DNA of 64,000 bases from Colocasia esculenta (Eukaryota > Streptophyta > Magnoliopsida > Alismatales > Araceae), in assembly GCA_014218235.1 (NCBI GenBank), contig CM024758.1, forward strand, positions 105,747,698 to 105,811,697. Direction: 5' to 3'. Shown piece after piece: positions 53,427 to 62,027 of the stretch (position 1 is its first letter; every line of letters starts with the position of its first letter). The notes under the pieces are model-generated. The model searched no databases. It saw nothing but the letters and a program-made list of their open reading frames with translations, and was not told where the DNA came from. A program made the position numbers and the translations under genes.

Positions 53427-54739
53427 GTCGATGAACTTTTCGACCAAATATCTGGAGCTCAATATTTCTCCAAGATTGACCTCCGATCTGACTATCATCA
53501 AATGAGGGGATGACGACATTTTCAAAATGGCTTTCAAGAGCAGGTATGGACACTATGAATTCATTGTTATGCCATTTGGCCTGACCAATGCTCCTGCAGC
53601 CTTTATGCAACTCATGAACATCATATACCGACCATATCTGGATAAGTTCGTGGTCGTCTTCATTGATGACATACTCATATACTCAAAGACCAAAAAAGAA
53701 CATGAAGAACATCTGAGGATAGCTCTGCAAGTCTTGCGAGACAACAAACTATATGCAAAGCTGAGCAAGTGCGAATTCTGGCTCCAAGAAGTATCTTTCT
53801 TGGGCCATGTCATCTCCAAGGATGGCATCTCCATCGATCCCTCCAAAGTTGAAGCAGTACTAAAATGGGAGAGACCAACCAAAGTCACAGAAATCAGAAG
53901 CTTCTTAGGATTGGCAAGCTATTACAAGCGGTTCATAAAGGACTTCTCCAAGATCGCCGTTCCTCTCACTCGTCTTACACGGAAGGAGAATCCCTACTCT
54001 TGGAGTGAAGAGTGTGAGAAGAGTTTTCAAACTCTAAAAGAATGTCTGACCTCAGCACCTGTTCTTGCTCTTCCAATAGAGGGAGAAGGTTTCTCTGTCT
54101 ATACCGATGCCTTAGGAATTGGGCTAGGCTGTGTGCTAATGCAGAATGAGAAAGTCATTGCATATTCTTCAAGACAACTGAAGACGAATGAAGTCAACTA
54201 CCCTGTGCATGATTTAGAGTTGGCTGTCGTGGTCTTCGCCTTAAAAATCGGGAGACATTATTTATATGGTGAGTAATTTACTATCTATTCAGACCATAAG
54301 AGCTTGAAGTATTTATTCTCTTAGAAAGAACTTAATATGAGGCAGAGGAGATGGCTTGAATACCTAAAGGATTTTGATTTCAACATCTAGTACCATCTAG
54401 GCAAGGGAAATGTTGTGGCTGATGCTCTTAGTAGAAAGCCGATGGCATCTTTATCGAGTCTAGTTCTGGGCGAGATGCAACTACTAGAGCAATTCACAAG
54501 ATTAGACTTGAACATTGAACATAGGGATGATCGAGTCTTGGTTGCCAATATCAAGATTCAATCTAACAAGCTGGAAGAGATCAAAGCACAAAAGGACAAT
54601 TATCCATTCTTGGTTTGTGTCAAGGAAACATTAGATGAAAGACCTGACTTTGCTATGACCGAGGATGGAAGGCTTGTATTCCAAGGAAGGACATGTGTCC
54701 CAGACAATGAAGAACTGAAGAGAAAGTTGATGATCAGTC
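53427..54739 (+). pseudogene. pol: Gypsy reverse transcriptase, RNase H and integrase start (element J)
   Basis: Palm motif FSKIDLRSDYHQM is followed by a stop/frame break near 53510. The frame 53527-54276 has MPFGLTNAPAAF, the catalytic FIDDIL, FLGHVISKDG, FLGLASYYKRFI and RNase H (YTDALGIGLG, HDLELAVVVF), ending in TAA before YSDHKSL. More stops occur at 54323 and 54390. The frame reopens at 54415 (ADALSRKP) and runs through the tether to ELKRKLMISL, where element I is inserted, just ahead of the integrase zinc finger. Confidence 0.9.
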
Positions 54740-54946
54740 TGTCCCCATGTAATTTTAATTAATTACATATGTATTTTAGTGATTAACAAAACTTCATCAA
54801 TAATCTCTAACATATTTCATAAGTCTTAAGTACAGGAAAATTACCAAGGTCAATCAAGTCAATGTTGGTAAGTATTGTCTCACTGAAGCTTTAATCTTTT
54901 CAGAATGATATTTCTCTAAGTCCACATCGACTTCTGTTGAAAGTCA

Positions 54947-55652
54947 TAACGATTTCATAAGTGTTTTTAACGATTTCCTTGTAAGACTGGAAAGTCATGT
55001 TGTTTCAAAAAGTCGATTCTGTAATGATTCTATAAGTAATCATAACGATTTCTTTAGAACTCGCAAGGACTTGCTCGCCGCAACGATTCTATAAGTAATC
55101 ATAACGATTTCTTTAGAACTCGCAACGACTTGCTCGCCGCAACGATTCTATAAGTAATCATAACAATTTCTTTAGAACTCGCAACGACTTGCTCGCCGCA
55201 ACGATTCTATAAGTAATCGTAATGATTTCTTTAGAACTCGCAACGACTTGCTCGCCGCAACGATTCTATAAGTAATCATAACGATTTCTTTAGAACTAGC
55301 AACGACTTGCTCGCCGTAACGATTCTATGTCATCGTAACGATTTCTTAAGTGCTCATAACGATTTGCTTCGCGCAACGATTTCTTTAGCGCTCATAACAA
55401 TTTGCTTTACGCAACGATTTCTTTAGCGCTCATAACGATTTGCTTTACGCAACGATTTCTTTAAGCGCTCATAACGATTAGCTTCGCACAACGATTTCTT
55501 TAGCGCTCATAACGATTTGCTTAACGCAACGATTTCTTTAGCGCTCATAACGATTTGCTTTACGCAACGACTTCTTTAAGCGCTCATAACGATTTGCTCT
55601 CTATAATGACTTGTTAGTATTCATAACGATTTCATAAGTCATATAGGCAACG
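54947..55652. repeat. AACGATT array with 59-bp and 38-bp higher-order units (LTR I)
   Basis: Five 59-bp units start at 55023, 55082, 55141, 55200 and 55259; each splits into steps of 21, 21 and 17. From 55337 the pattern becomes 38-bp units of 21 (or 22) plus 17: 55337, 55358, 55375, 55396, 55413, then 55451, 55473, 55490, 55511, 55528, 55549, 55566, 55588, 55605. Looser copies lie on both sides. Confidence 0.97.
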
Positions 55653-56101
55653 ACTTCATGGTTTATATCAACATGACACTTATCTTATCTCTTGAAGCGT
55701 TTACTAGTCAAAGTCCACGTTTATATCTCTCTGACACTCCTGCATTTATGAGATCTGAGCGTACCTCTGCATGCATGCAGACGATATCATCCATTATAGT
55801 GCATCTTCTGTCAATATCTTTTAGAAGAAACTATTTAGCATTGCTATTTTGGTGAATATTCCTATCAACGTTTACTGACAACTAAAGACAGCCTAGCTGT
55901 CTACTGTTCTAGGATTTAATTTATGCAGGGTCCTACAGACGTTCTGTCATACAACGTTGGACCATACAGACGGCAGAAGACATTATCTCTTTGCGTGCTC
56001 AAAGGGATAAAAGATTGTTGAAGCTTCCAAGTGTCAAGCAGTCTAACGACTACCAATCTAGGGGACAACGGTTACCTCAACGGGCGAATTTCAAAAGAAG
56101 A

Positions 56102-56109
56102 TATAAATA
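56102..56109 (+). promoter_or_regulatory. TATA box of LTR I
   Basis: TATAAATA lies about 460 bases downstream of the array and 630 upstream of the LTR end. Confidence 0.65.
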
Positions 56110-56741
56110 CAAGACAGAAGAGAAGATCAAAAAGAAGAAGAAGCAGAGAACGCACGTTCAAGCGATTCAAATCTTCTGCTAGAATCCTAAGAGCCAAGAA
56201 ATTCATTCCTTATCGTGGGTCTCTCTGCTCTCCACTCTGTAGTGAAAATCTTGAGAGAGCTTGTGTAGTTCTGAGAGTGTGCTTAGCTTAGAATCTTTGC
56301 TCTCAGTGCTAGTTGCTTCAGATCTTGGCTTATTTAAAAGCTTGATCTAGGGGCTTGATCTTATTCCATTCTCTTGGTGTTGTTTCCCTTCGGTTGTGAA
56401 GGAAGACCTGGTGGGGTATCCAGGGTGGTGTAATTCCCTTCGTGTGAAGGAAGACCAGCTGAGCTGGGTGTTGTAGTGTCCATAGGGGGACTGTACCCTA
56501 GTTAGTGGAATCTTGAGTTGTTGCTCAGGGACTGGACGTAGGACTCCTAAGGAGAGGAGGTCCGAACCAGGATAATTCTTATGTTGTGTGATTGTTTTCC
56601 TTGTGTGATTATCTTTCGAACTAACAGCTACTAACCTCTATCAAAGAACGTTTGTGTGAATGTTTTTACTTACAGGTATCTTTTAGATTAATTTTAAAGA
56701 CCCATTCACCCCCCCTCTGGGCTAATCAACTGGGCAACAAG

Positions 56742-56753
56742 TGGTATCAGAGC
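56742..56753 (+). other. tRNA primer binding site (element I)
   Basis: A perfect TGGTATCAGAGC, 2 bases after the LTR end. Confidence 0.95.
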
Positions 56754-56802
56754 GAGTCTCTTCGACAAAGAAAGGATCCAACGATCTGAAGAGTAAAGAT
56801 CC

Positions 56803-57720
56803 ATGGCAGCCCAAAGTCACAACGAAGGTCAGTCTGTCAACCGACCACCATTGTTCGATGGAGAGGATTACACTTACTGGAAAACAAGAATGGAGTACTT
56901 TCTGCAAGGCCACGATTATCAGATATGGTCCATAGTGGAAGAAGGCGATCTTCTAGTCACAAATGAGAAAGCTCAGTGGACAGATGACGATAGGAAGAAG
57001 ATCACGCAAAATTATAAAGCAAAGAGTATTTTGTGTTGTGCCCTTAGTAAAAAGGAGTTCAACAGAGTTTCAGCCTGCAAATCCGCAATGGAAATGTGGG
57101 AAAAGCTCAGAATCACCTATGAAGGCACAGATAAGGTAAAGGAAACAAGAATAGATATTCTTGTAGCATAGTACGAAAGATTTCAAATGCAATCAGGTGA
57201 GTCCATTACCCAAATGTTCAGTAGATTTACAGATATTACAAATGGGCTAGCTGGATAGGAAAGACCTATGAAATGGGAGATATGGTCAGAAAGATTCTTA
57301 GATCTTTACCATCCTCATGGACCCCAAATGTAACAGCCATTGAAGAAGCTAATGATCTAAAAATGATGTCTTTAGAAAAGCTCATCGGGTCCCTCATGGC
57401 CCATGAGATCAATATGGAAAGGCTAGGAGAGTCCTCCAGTAGAAAGAAACACTCCAATGCCTTAAAAGCTGAAGAAGATTCACCAAAGTAAGCTCAGATG
57501 AGAGTGAAAGTAATGAAGACAGTGAAAATGAGGAAGCAATGCTCTCTAGAAGACTGCAGCAATTCTGGCCAAGAAAGAAGTTCCAGTCTGGAAGAAGGCA
57601 CTTCAAAAAGAATAAGGACTTCAAGAGATCAGATGGAAAGGATGTGAAGAAAGGAGAACCCATCTGCTATGAATGTAAAAAACCAGACACATCAAAGCTG
57701 AGTGTCCAAAGATCAAGAAG
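56803..57720 (+). pseudogene. gag: Copia gag (element I)
   Basis: It starts MAAQSHNEGQSVNRPPLFDG at 56803 and is open for 122 codons to a TAG at 57169-57171. The capsid region resumes (MFSRFTDITNGLAG), shifts frame near 57256, and continues as MGDMVRKILRSLPSSW (57273). The zinc knuckle near 57667 reads CYECKKP and then loses frame: one G of the usual PGH codons is missing, so H and the last Cys fall in another frame. Closest relative in the window is C, whose knuckle is intact. Confidence 0.88.
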
Positions 57721-58561
57721 CGGAGTTCAGGAAGAAAGATAGCTCCAAGAAGTTCAGAAAGTACAAAAAGAAAGCGATGGCAGTAGCATGGGAAAACAGT
57801 AGTGACTCAGACAGTGAGTCAAACTCCTGCAGCGATGAAGAAGAAGCCAATCTGGCTTTCATGGAAATACCGAAGACAAGGTAACTTCTGACTCTTCTTT
57901 TGATTCATGTAATGACTCTGATTCAGATAGTTTAGAGGAAGCATTTAATGAACTTTATGATAAATATAAAGAAATAACTAAACTATTAAAAGCAAGTAAG
58001 AAAGATAATGCTTGTTTAGAAAACACTAACTCTGATCTGAAAACAGAAAATGAAGAACTAGAAAAACAAATAACTGAACTTAAAAGAAGGAATGAACTAC
58101 TATGTGAAGATTTAAAAGATAAAAATATACAAATAACAAAATTAGAAAAACAGGAAAGTGTAGATGAATTAAGGAAAGAAATTAAAAACATAAATGAAGA
58201 AAATGATAAATTATCAAGCACACTAGAAAAATTCACAAATGGTAAAAATTCATTAGTATTAAAAGGAGCTAGACGTTAAGGAAAGAAGAAAGATGGTGTA
58301 GGATACACCACCAGAAAATGCAGAAACAATAATTCCACCTAAAGTATATCTGACTCCAAAATTTGTCCCTGAACAAGATATAGCCTATAAAGCTAATTTT
58401 AAATATATTGAAAGAGTAACAAAAACATCTTGTTGTAGTCATTGCAACAAGTTAGGTCACATAAAAGAAATATGTCCAACAAGACATAAGAAATGGATAA
58501 TAAAAGGAAAAGTTGATGATACTAACCCTTCAGGACCCAAAAGAACTTGGGTACCTAAAAC
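57721..58561 (+). pseudogene. Gag-pol linker with coiled coil and second zinc knuckle (element I)
   Basis: An acidic stretch (NSSDSDSESNSCSDEEE) is followed by an Asn/Lys/Glu-rich coiled coil (about 57950-58260) and, near 58435-58476, an intact second CCHC motif CSHCNKLGHIKEIC. The region ends PSGPKRTWVPK just before protease. Frames change around 57885 and 58280. Unlike A and IV, no 21-bp TCGAC repeat is present. Confidence 0.7.
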
Positions 58562-58909
58562 TTGATGGTTTTATTTCAGGGCAACACTCGAGCATCCAAA
58601 TGGTATTTGGACAGTGGATGCTCAAGGCACATGTCAGGAAACCAGAAGTTGTTCACTCATCTCCAAGATGAAGAAGGAACAGTCACTTATGGAGATAATG
58701 GAAAAGGAACTGTGATAGGCAGTGGCTCCGTGAACAGTAAAGGAAAAACGGTTATAGAGGATGTGTTGTTGGTCAAAGATTGAAGCATAATCTTATCAGC
58801 ATCAGCCAACTGTGTGACAGAGGCCATCAGATCAAATTTCAAGAATCAAAATGCAGCATACTAAGATGGAGCAGTCATCTTTGAAGCAAACAGAGAAAAG
58901 AACTTATAT
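58562..58909 (+). pseudogene. pol: Copia protease (element I)
   Basis: The open frame 58562-58783 carries WYLDSGCSRHMSG with the catalytic DSG and IGSGSVNSKGKTVIEDVLL. It ends at a TGA reached through a frameshift at the conserved VKGLKHNL position. SISQLCDRGH continues in another frame to 58863. The protease would process the gag-pol precursor. Confidence 0.85.
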
Positions 58910-61633
58910 GTGCTCCATCTTGAGGAACTCAAAGAACAAAATGTCTGTCTGGCAGCAAATAAAGATAAGTCTACTGAATTATGGCACAGACGTCTAGGAC
59001 ATTGCAGTATAGATGGCATGAGAAAATTGCTGAAGAAAAATCTTGTGGAAGGTCTACCAAAGGTCAGTGCAAAAATGGAAGATATCTGTAGACCTTGTGC
59101 TAAGGGAAAGCACACCAAGAGCTCCTTCAAGTCAAAGACGGTGGTAACCACCTCAAAACCCTTAGAGCTCCTTCATATGGATCTATTTGGGCCAATGAGG
59201 ACTACCAGTCTTGGAGGAAAGAACTTTGGATTTGTCATAGTCGATGACTATTCAAGATTCACATGGGTATCATTCCTGGAGCATAAAGATGACACATTCG
59301 AAAACTTTGTTAGTTTCAGCAAGAAAGTCCAGAAGGATCAGAAGTTCAGCATTGTTTCTATCCGATCAGATCATGGTGGTGAATTTCAGAATGAAAAGTT
59401 TGCTAAGTTCTGTGAAGATCAGGGAATTGAGCATAATTCTCAGCACCAAGGACACCACAGCAAAATGGAATTGCTGAGAGAAAGAATAGAACCCTATTGG
59501 ATATGGCAAGAACTATGCTATCTGAATATGATCTGCCGAGATACTTTTGGTGAAGCAGTCAACACAGCAAGCTACATCATCAACAGAGTGATGATCAGGC
59601 CAATTCTAAAGAAGACTGCATATGAACTGTTCAAAGGAAAGAAACCAAGGATCAGTCATTTCAGAACCTTTGGATGTCCATGCTTTATACACAATAACGG
59701 CAAGCGAGATATTGGTAAGTTGGATGCCAAATCAGATGAAGGCATCTTCATGGGGTACACCTCTAAACCCAAAGGCTATAGAGTATTTAATAAACGTACA
59801 TTATTAATTGAACAGTCTGTACATATTATTTTTGATGAAACTAACCCTTCCTTGAGAAAGGAAGAAGATAGTGATAATGATGATGCAGATGTACTGTCCA
59901 AGAAACTGAAGAATACATCAATTGAGGACAAGGATGATCCACCACTGGAAGACATGCAACAAAAGGAAATTACACATGAAAATCTTCCAAAGGAGTGGAG
60001 ATATAAGAAAGATCACCCACTCGAAAATGTTATTGGTGATCCATCTGTAGGGGTAAGAACAAGAGGTAATGTAATTCCTTGTGATTACCTAGCTTTTGTT
60101 TCTCAAATAGAGCCTAGGACAGTCAATGAAGCTCTTACTGATGAATCTTGGATAATAGCCATGCAAGATGAACTAAATCAGTTCAAGAGAAACCAAGTAT
60201 GGTCACTTGTTCCTAGACCATCAGACCATCCAGTCATTGGCACCAAATGGGTGTTCAGAAATAAACTGGATGAAACTGGTGTAATCTTAAGAAACAAGGC
60301 CAGATTGGTAGCTCAAGGCTATTCTCAAGAGGAAGGCATAGATTTCGATGAAACCTATGCACCTGTAGCTAGACTTGAGGCTATTAGAATACTACTTGCA
60401 TATGCATCAGCATTAGATTTAAAACTATTTCAAATGGATGTCAAATCTGCATTTCTAAATGGTTTCATAAAAGAGGAAGTTTATGTGGAACAACCCCCGG
60501 GTTTTGATGACACAAAATTTCCTAACCATGTTTTCAAACTTCATAAAGCATTATATGGTTTAAAACAAGCACCTAGAGCCTGGTATGAAAGGCTTAGTTC
60601 ATTTCTTTTAAACCATGGTTTCAGTAGAGGTCAAGTAGATAGCACTCTTTTCATAAAGTCAAAGGTCAAACACATACTACTGGTTCAAATTTATGTAGAT
60701 GATATTATTTTTGGTTCTACTGATGAATCCCTTTGCAAGTATTTTGAAAAGTTGATGCAGGGAGAATTTGAAATGAGCATGATGGGAGAACTTAATTACT
60801 TCCTTGGATTACAAATCAAACAAGGAAAGGAAGGAACTCACATCTGTCAAGCCAAGTACACAAAAGAACTCCTGAAGAAGTTTGGATTCGAAAATACCAA
60901 GCCACTGTCAACACCAATGAGCACATCAACGAGGATGGACAGTGACAAAGATGGTAAGAAAGTAGATCAAAAGATCTACAGAGGTATGATAGGTTCACTA
61001 CTCTATTTGACAGCTAGTAGACCTGATATCTTATTTAGTGTATGCATGTGTGCTAGGTATCAAGCAGATCCTAGAGAATCACATTTAATTTCTGTAAAAA
61101 GAATATTCAGATATTTAGCTAGAACTCATGACTTAGGTCTGTGGTATCCAAAATCTTGTGAAATCAATTTAGTAGGATACTCTGATGCTGACTATGCTGG
61201 ATGCAAAGTAGATAGAAAAAGCACCAGTGGTGGTTGTCAATTTCTTGCAGGATGTTTGATATCCTGGTCTTCAAAGAAACAAAATTCAGTGGCACTGTCT
61301 ACAGCTGAAGCTGAGTACGTAGCTGCTGGAAGTTGCTGTACACAACTCTTATGGATAAAGCAACAACTTGAAGATTTTGGATTAAACATCAAATCGATTC
61401 CACTGTTGTGTGACAACACCAGTGCCATTAATCTCACCAAGAATCCAGTTCAACATTCAAGGACCAAGCATATTGAGGTTAGATATCATTTTATTCGTGA
61501 TCATGTAGCAAATGGTAATATTGAAATATCTTTTATTGATACAAATGGCCAGCTAGCAGACATCTTCACAAAAGCCTTACCTGAAGAGAGATTCACATCT
61601 CTTAGAAGGGAATTGGGCATGTGCAATTTGTGA
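58910..61633 (+). CDS. pol: Copia pol: integrase, reverse transcriptase, RNase H (element I)
   Basis: An open frame of 907 codons. Zinc finger residues are H26 and H31, C60 and C63. The integrase core has D91 (HMDLFGP) and D154 (RSDHGGEF). Between about residues 177 and 212 the reading is shifted by two opposite single-base changes (near 59440 and 59547), so the segment that should carry the third catalytic Glu reads SQHQGHHSKMELLRER; integrase is therefore dead. Downstream, reverse transcriptase is intact in sequence (VKSAFLNG, LYGLKQAPRAWYER, YVDD at residues 595-598), as is RNase H (SDADYAGCKVDRKST, STAEAEYVAA, LCDNTSAI, LADIFTKALPEE). The ATG at 58910 is simply the first Met after the protease frameshift. 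Confidence 0.9.
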   Translation: MLHLEELKEQNVCLAANKDKSTELWHRRLGHCSIDGMRKLLKKNLVEGLPKVSAKMEDICRPCAKGKHTKSSFKSKTVVTTSKPLELLHMDLFGPMRTTSLGGKNFGFVIVDDYSRFTWVSFLEHKDDTFENFVSFSKKVQKDQKFSIVSIRSDHGGEFQNEKFAKFCEDQGIEHNSQHQGHHSKMELLRERIEPYWIWQELCYLNMICRDTFGEAVNTASYIINRVMIRPILKKTAYELFKGKKPRISHFRTFGCPCFIHNNGKRDIGKLDAKSDEGIFMGYTSKPKGYRVFNKRTLLIEQSVHIIFDETNPSLRKEEDSDNDDADVLSKKLKNTSIEDKDDPPLEDMQQKEITHENLPKEWRYKKDHPLENVIGDPSVGVRTRGNVIPCDYLAFVSQIEPRTVNEALTDESWIIAMQDELNQFKRNQVWSLVPRPSDHPVIGTKWVFRNKLDETGVILRNKARLVAQGYSQEEGIDFDETYAPVARLEAIRILLAYASALDLKLFQMDVKSAFLNGFIKEEVYVEQPPGFDDTKFPNHVFKLHKALYGLKQAPRAWYERLSSFLLNHGFSRGQVDSTLFIKSKVKHILLVQIYVDDIIFGSTDESLCKYFEKLMQGEFEMSMMGELNYFLGLQIKQGKEGTHICQAKYTKELLKKFGFENTKPLSTPMSTSTRMDSDKDGKKVDQKIYRGMIGSLLYLTASRPDILFSVCMCARYQADPRESHLISVKRIFRYLARTHDLGLWYPKSCEINLVGYSDADYAGCKVDRKSTSGGCQFLAGCLISWSSKKQNSVALSTAEAEYVAAGSCCTQLLWIKQQLEDFGLNIKSIPLLCDNTSAINLTKNPVQHSRTKHIEVRYHFIRDHVANGNIEISFIDTNGQLADIFTKALPEERFTSLRRELGMCNL

Positions 61634-62027
61634 AAAGAGTCTTGTTGAAAACTGGCATATAAATTTTTCAGACTTAAACAATCTTTCTCTCCATGGCTTT
61701 AAGCAAAAATAGCAATATTATCCCTCCTGGTCGCTCTTTTATTGAAGTCGGTTTGAATAGTCAAACTTGTTTGTCGCTTTCTACCGCCATTTGGCGCCTC
61801 ACTTTCCTCAGCGCATTTAATTATTCATAAAATCGATGAGAGAACGATTCGTATCCCATCTTCTACCTTTTCCCCCTTTCGTCTGGTTGCTTGAGCCGAT
61901 GCCCTAGCAATTTCAACATCGACTCTCTGCTAAGTTTGAAGCTTCGTTCATCTTCCCGCAAAATTTCTTGAGGGCTTTCACTCCTCCTTCCTTCTCAACC
62001 CTCCAGAAAACCTCCTCAACGGATTCC
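61634..62027 (+). other. Spacer between pol and env-like gene (element I)
   Basis: About 390 bases with no coding similarity. It probably includes the leader or splice acceptor region for the env-like gene. A pyrimidine-rich stretch (TTCTACCTTTTCCCCCTTTC, 61860-61879) lies upstream of its start codon. Confidence 0.45.

Larger units (their letters stand above)
48565..54739 (+). mobile_element. Ty3/gypsy element J, 5' part
   Basis: It has a 5' LTR, PBS, gag, protease, reverse transcriptase, RNase H and the start of integrase, cut at 54739/54740 by element I. The gag is a close relative of E's. J interrupts the LINE fragment; the candidate left target duplication is GGATT (48560-48564). The rest of J lies beyond the window. 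Confidence 0.9.
54740..56739 (+). repeat. 5' LTR of I (2.0 kb)
   Basis: It runs from TGTCCCCATG to GGGCAACA. It opens with a palindromic AT stretch (ATGTAATT, spacer, AATTACAT at about 54747-54768), then the AACGATT array (54947-55652), a TATAAATA box (56102-56109), leader and the C-run TTCACCCCCCC before the end. C and D belong to the same family. Confidence 0.92.

Noticed and set aside
55023..55317. Centromeric or telomeric satellite for the 59-bp repeat
   Set aside because: Only five units occur, wholly inside an LTR with defined borders; no long satellite array or telomere motif is seen.
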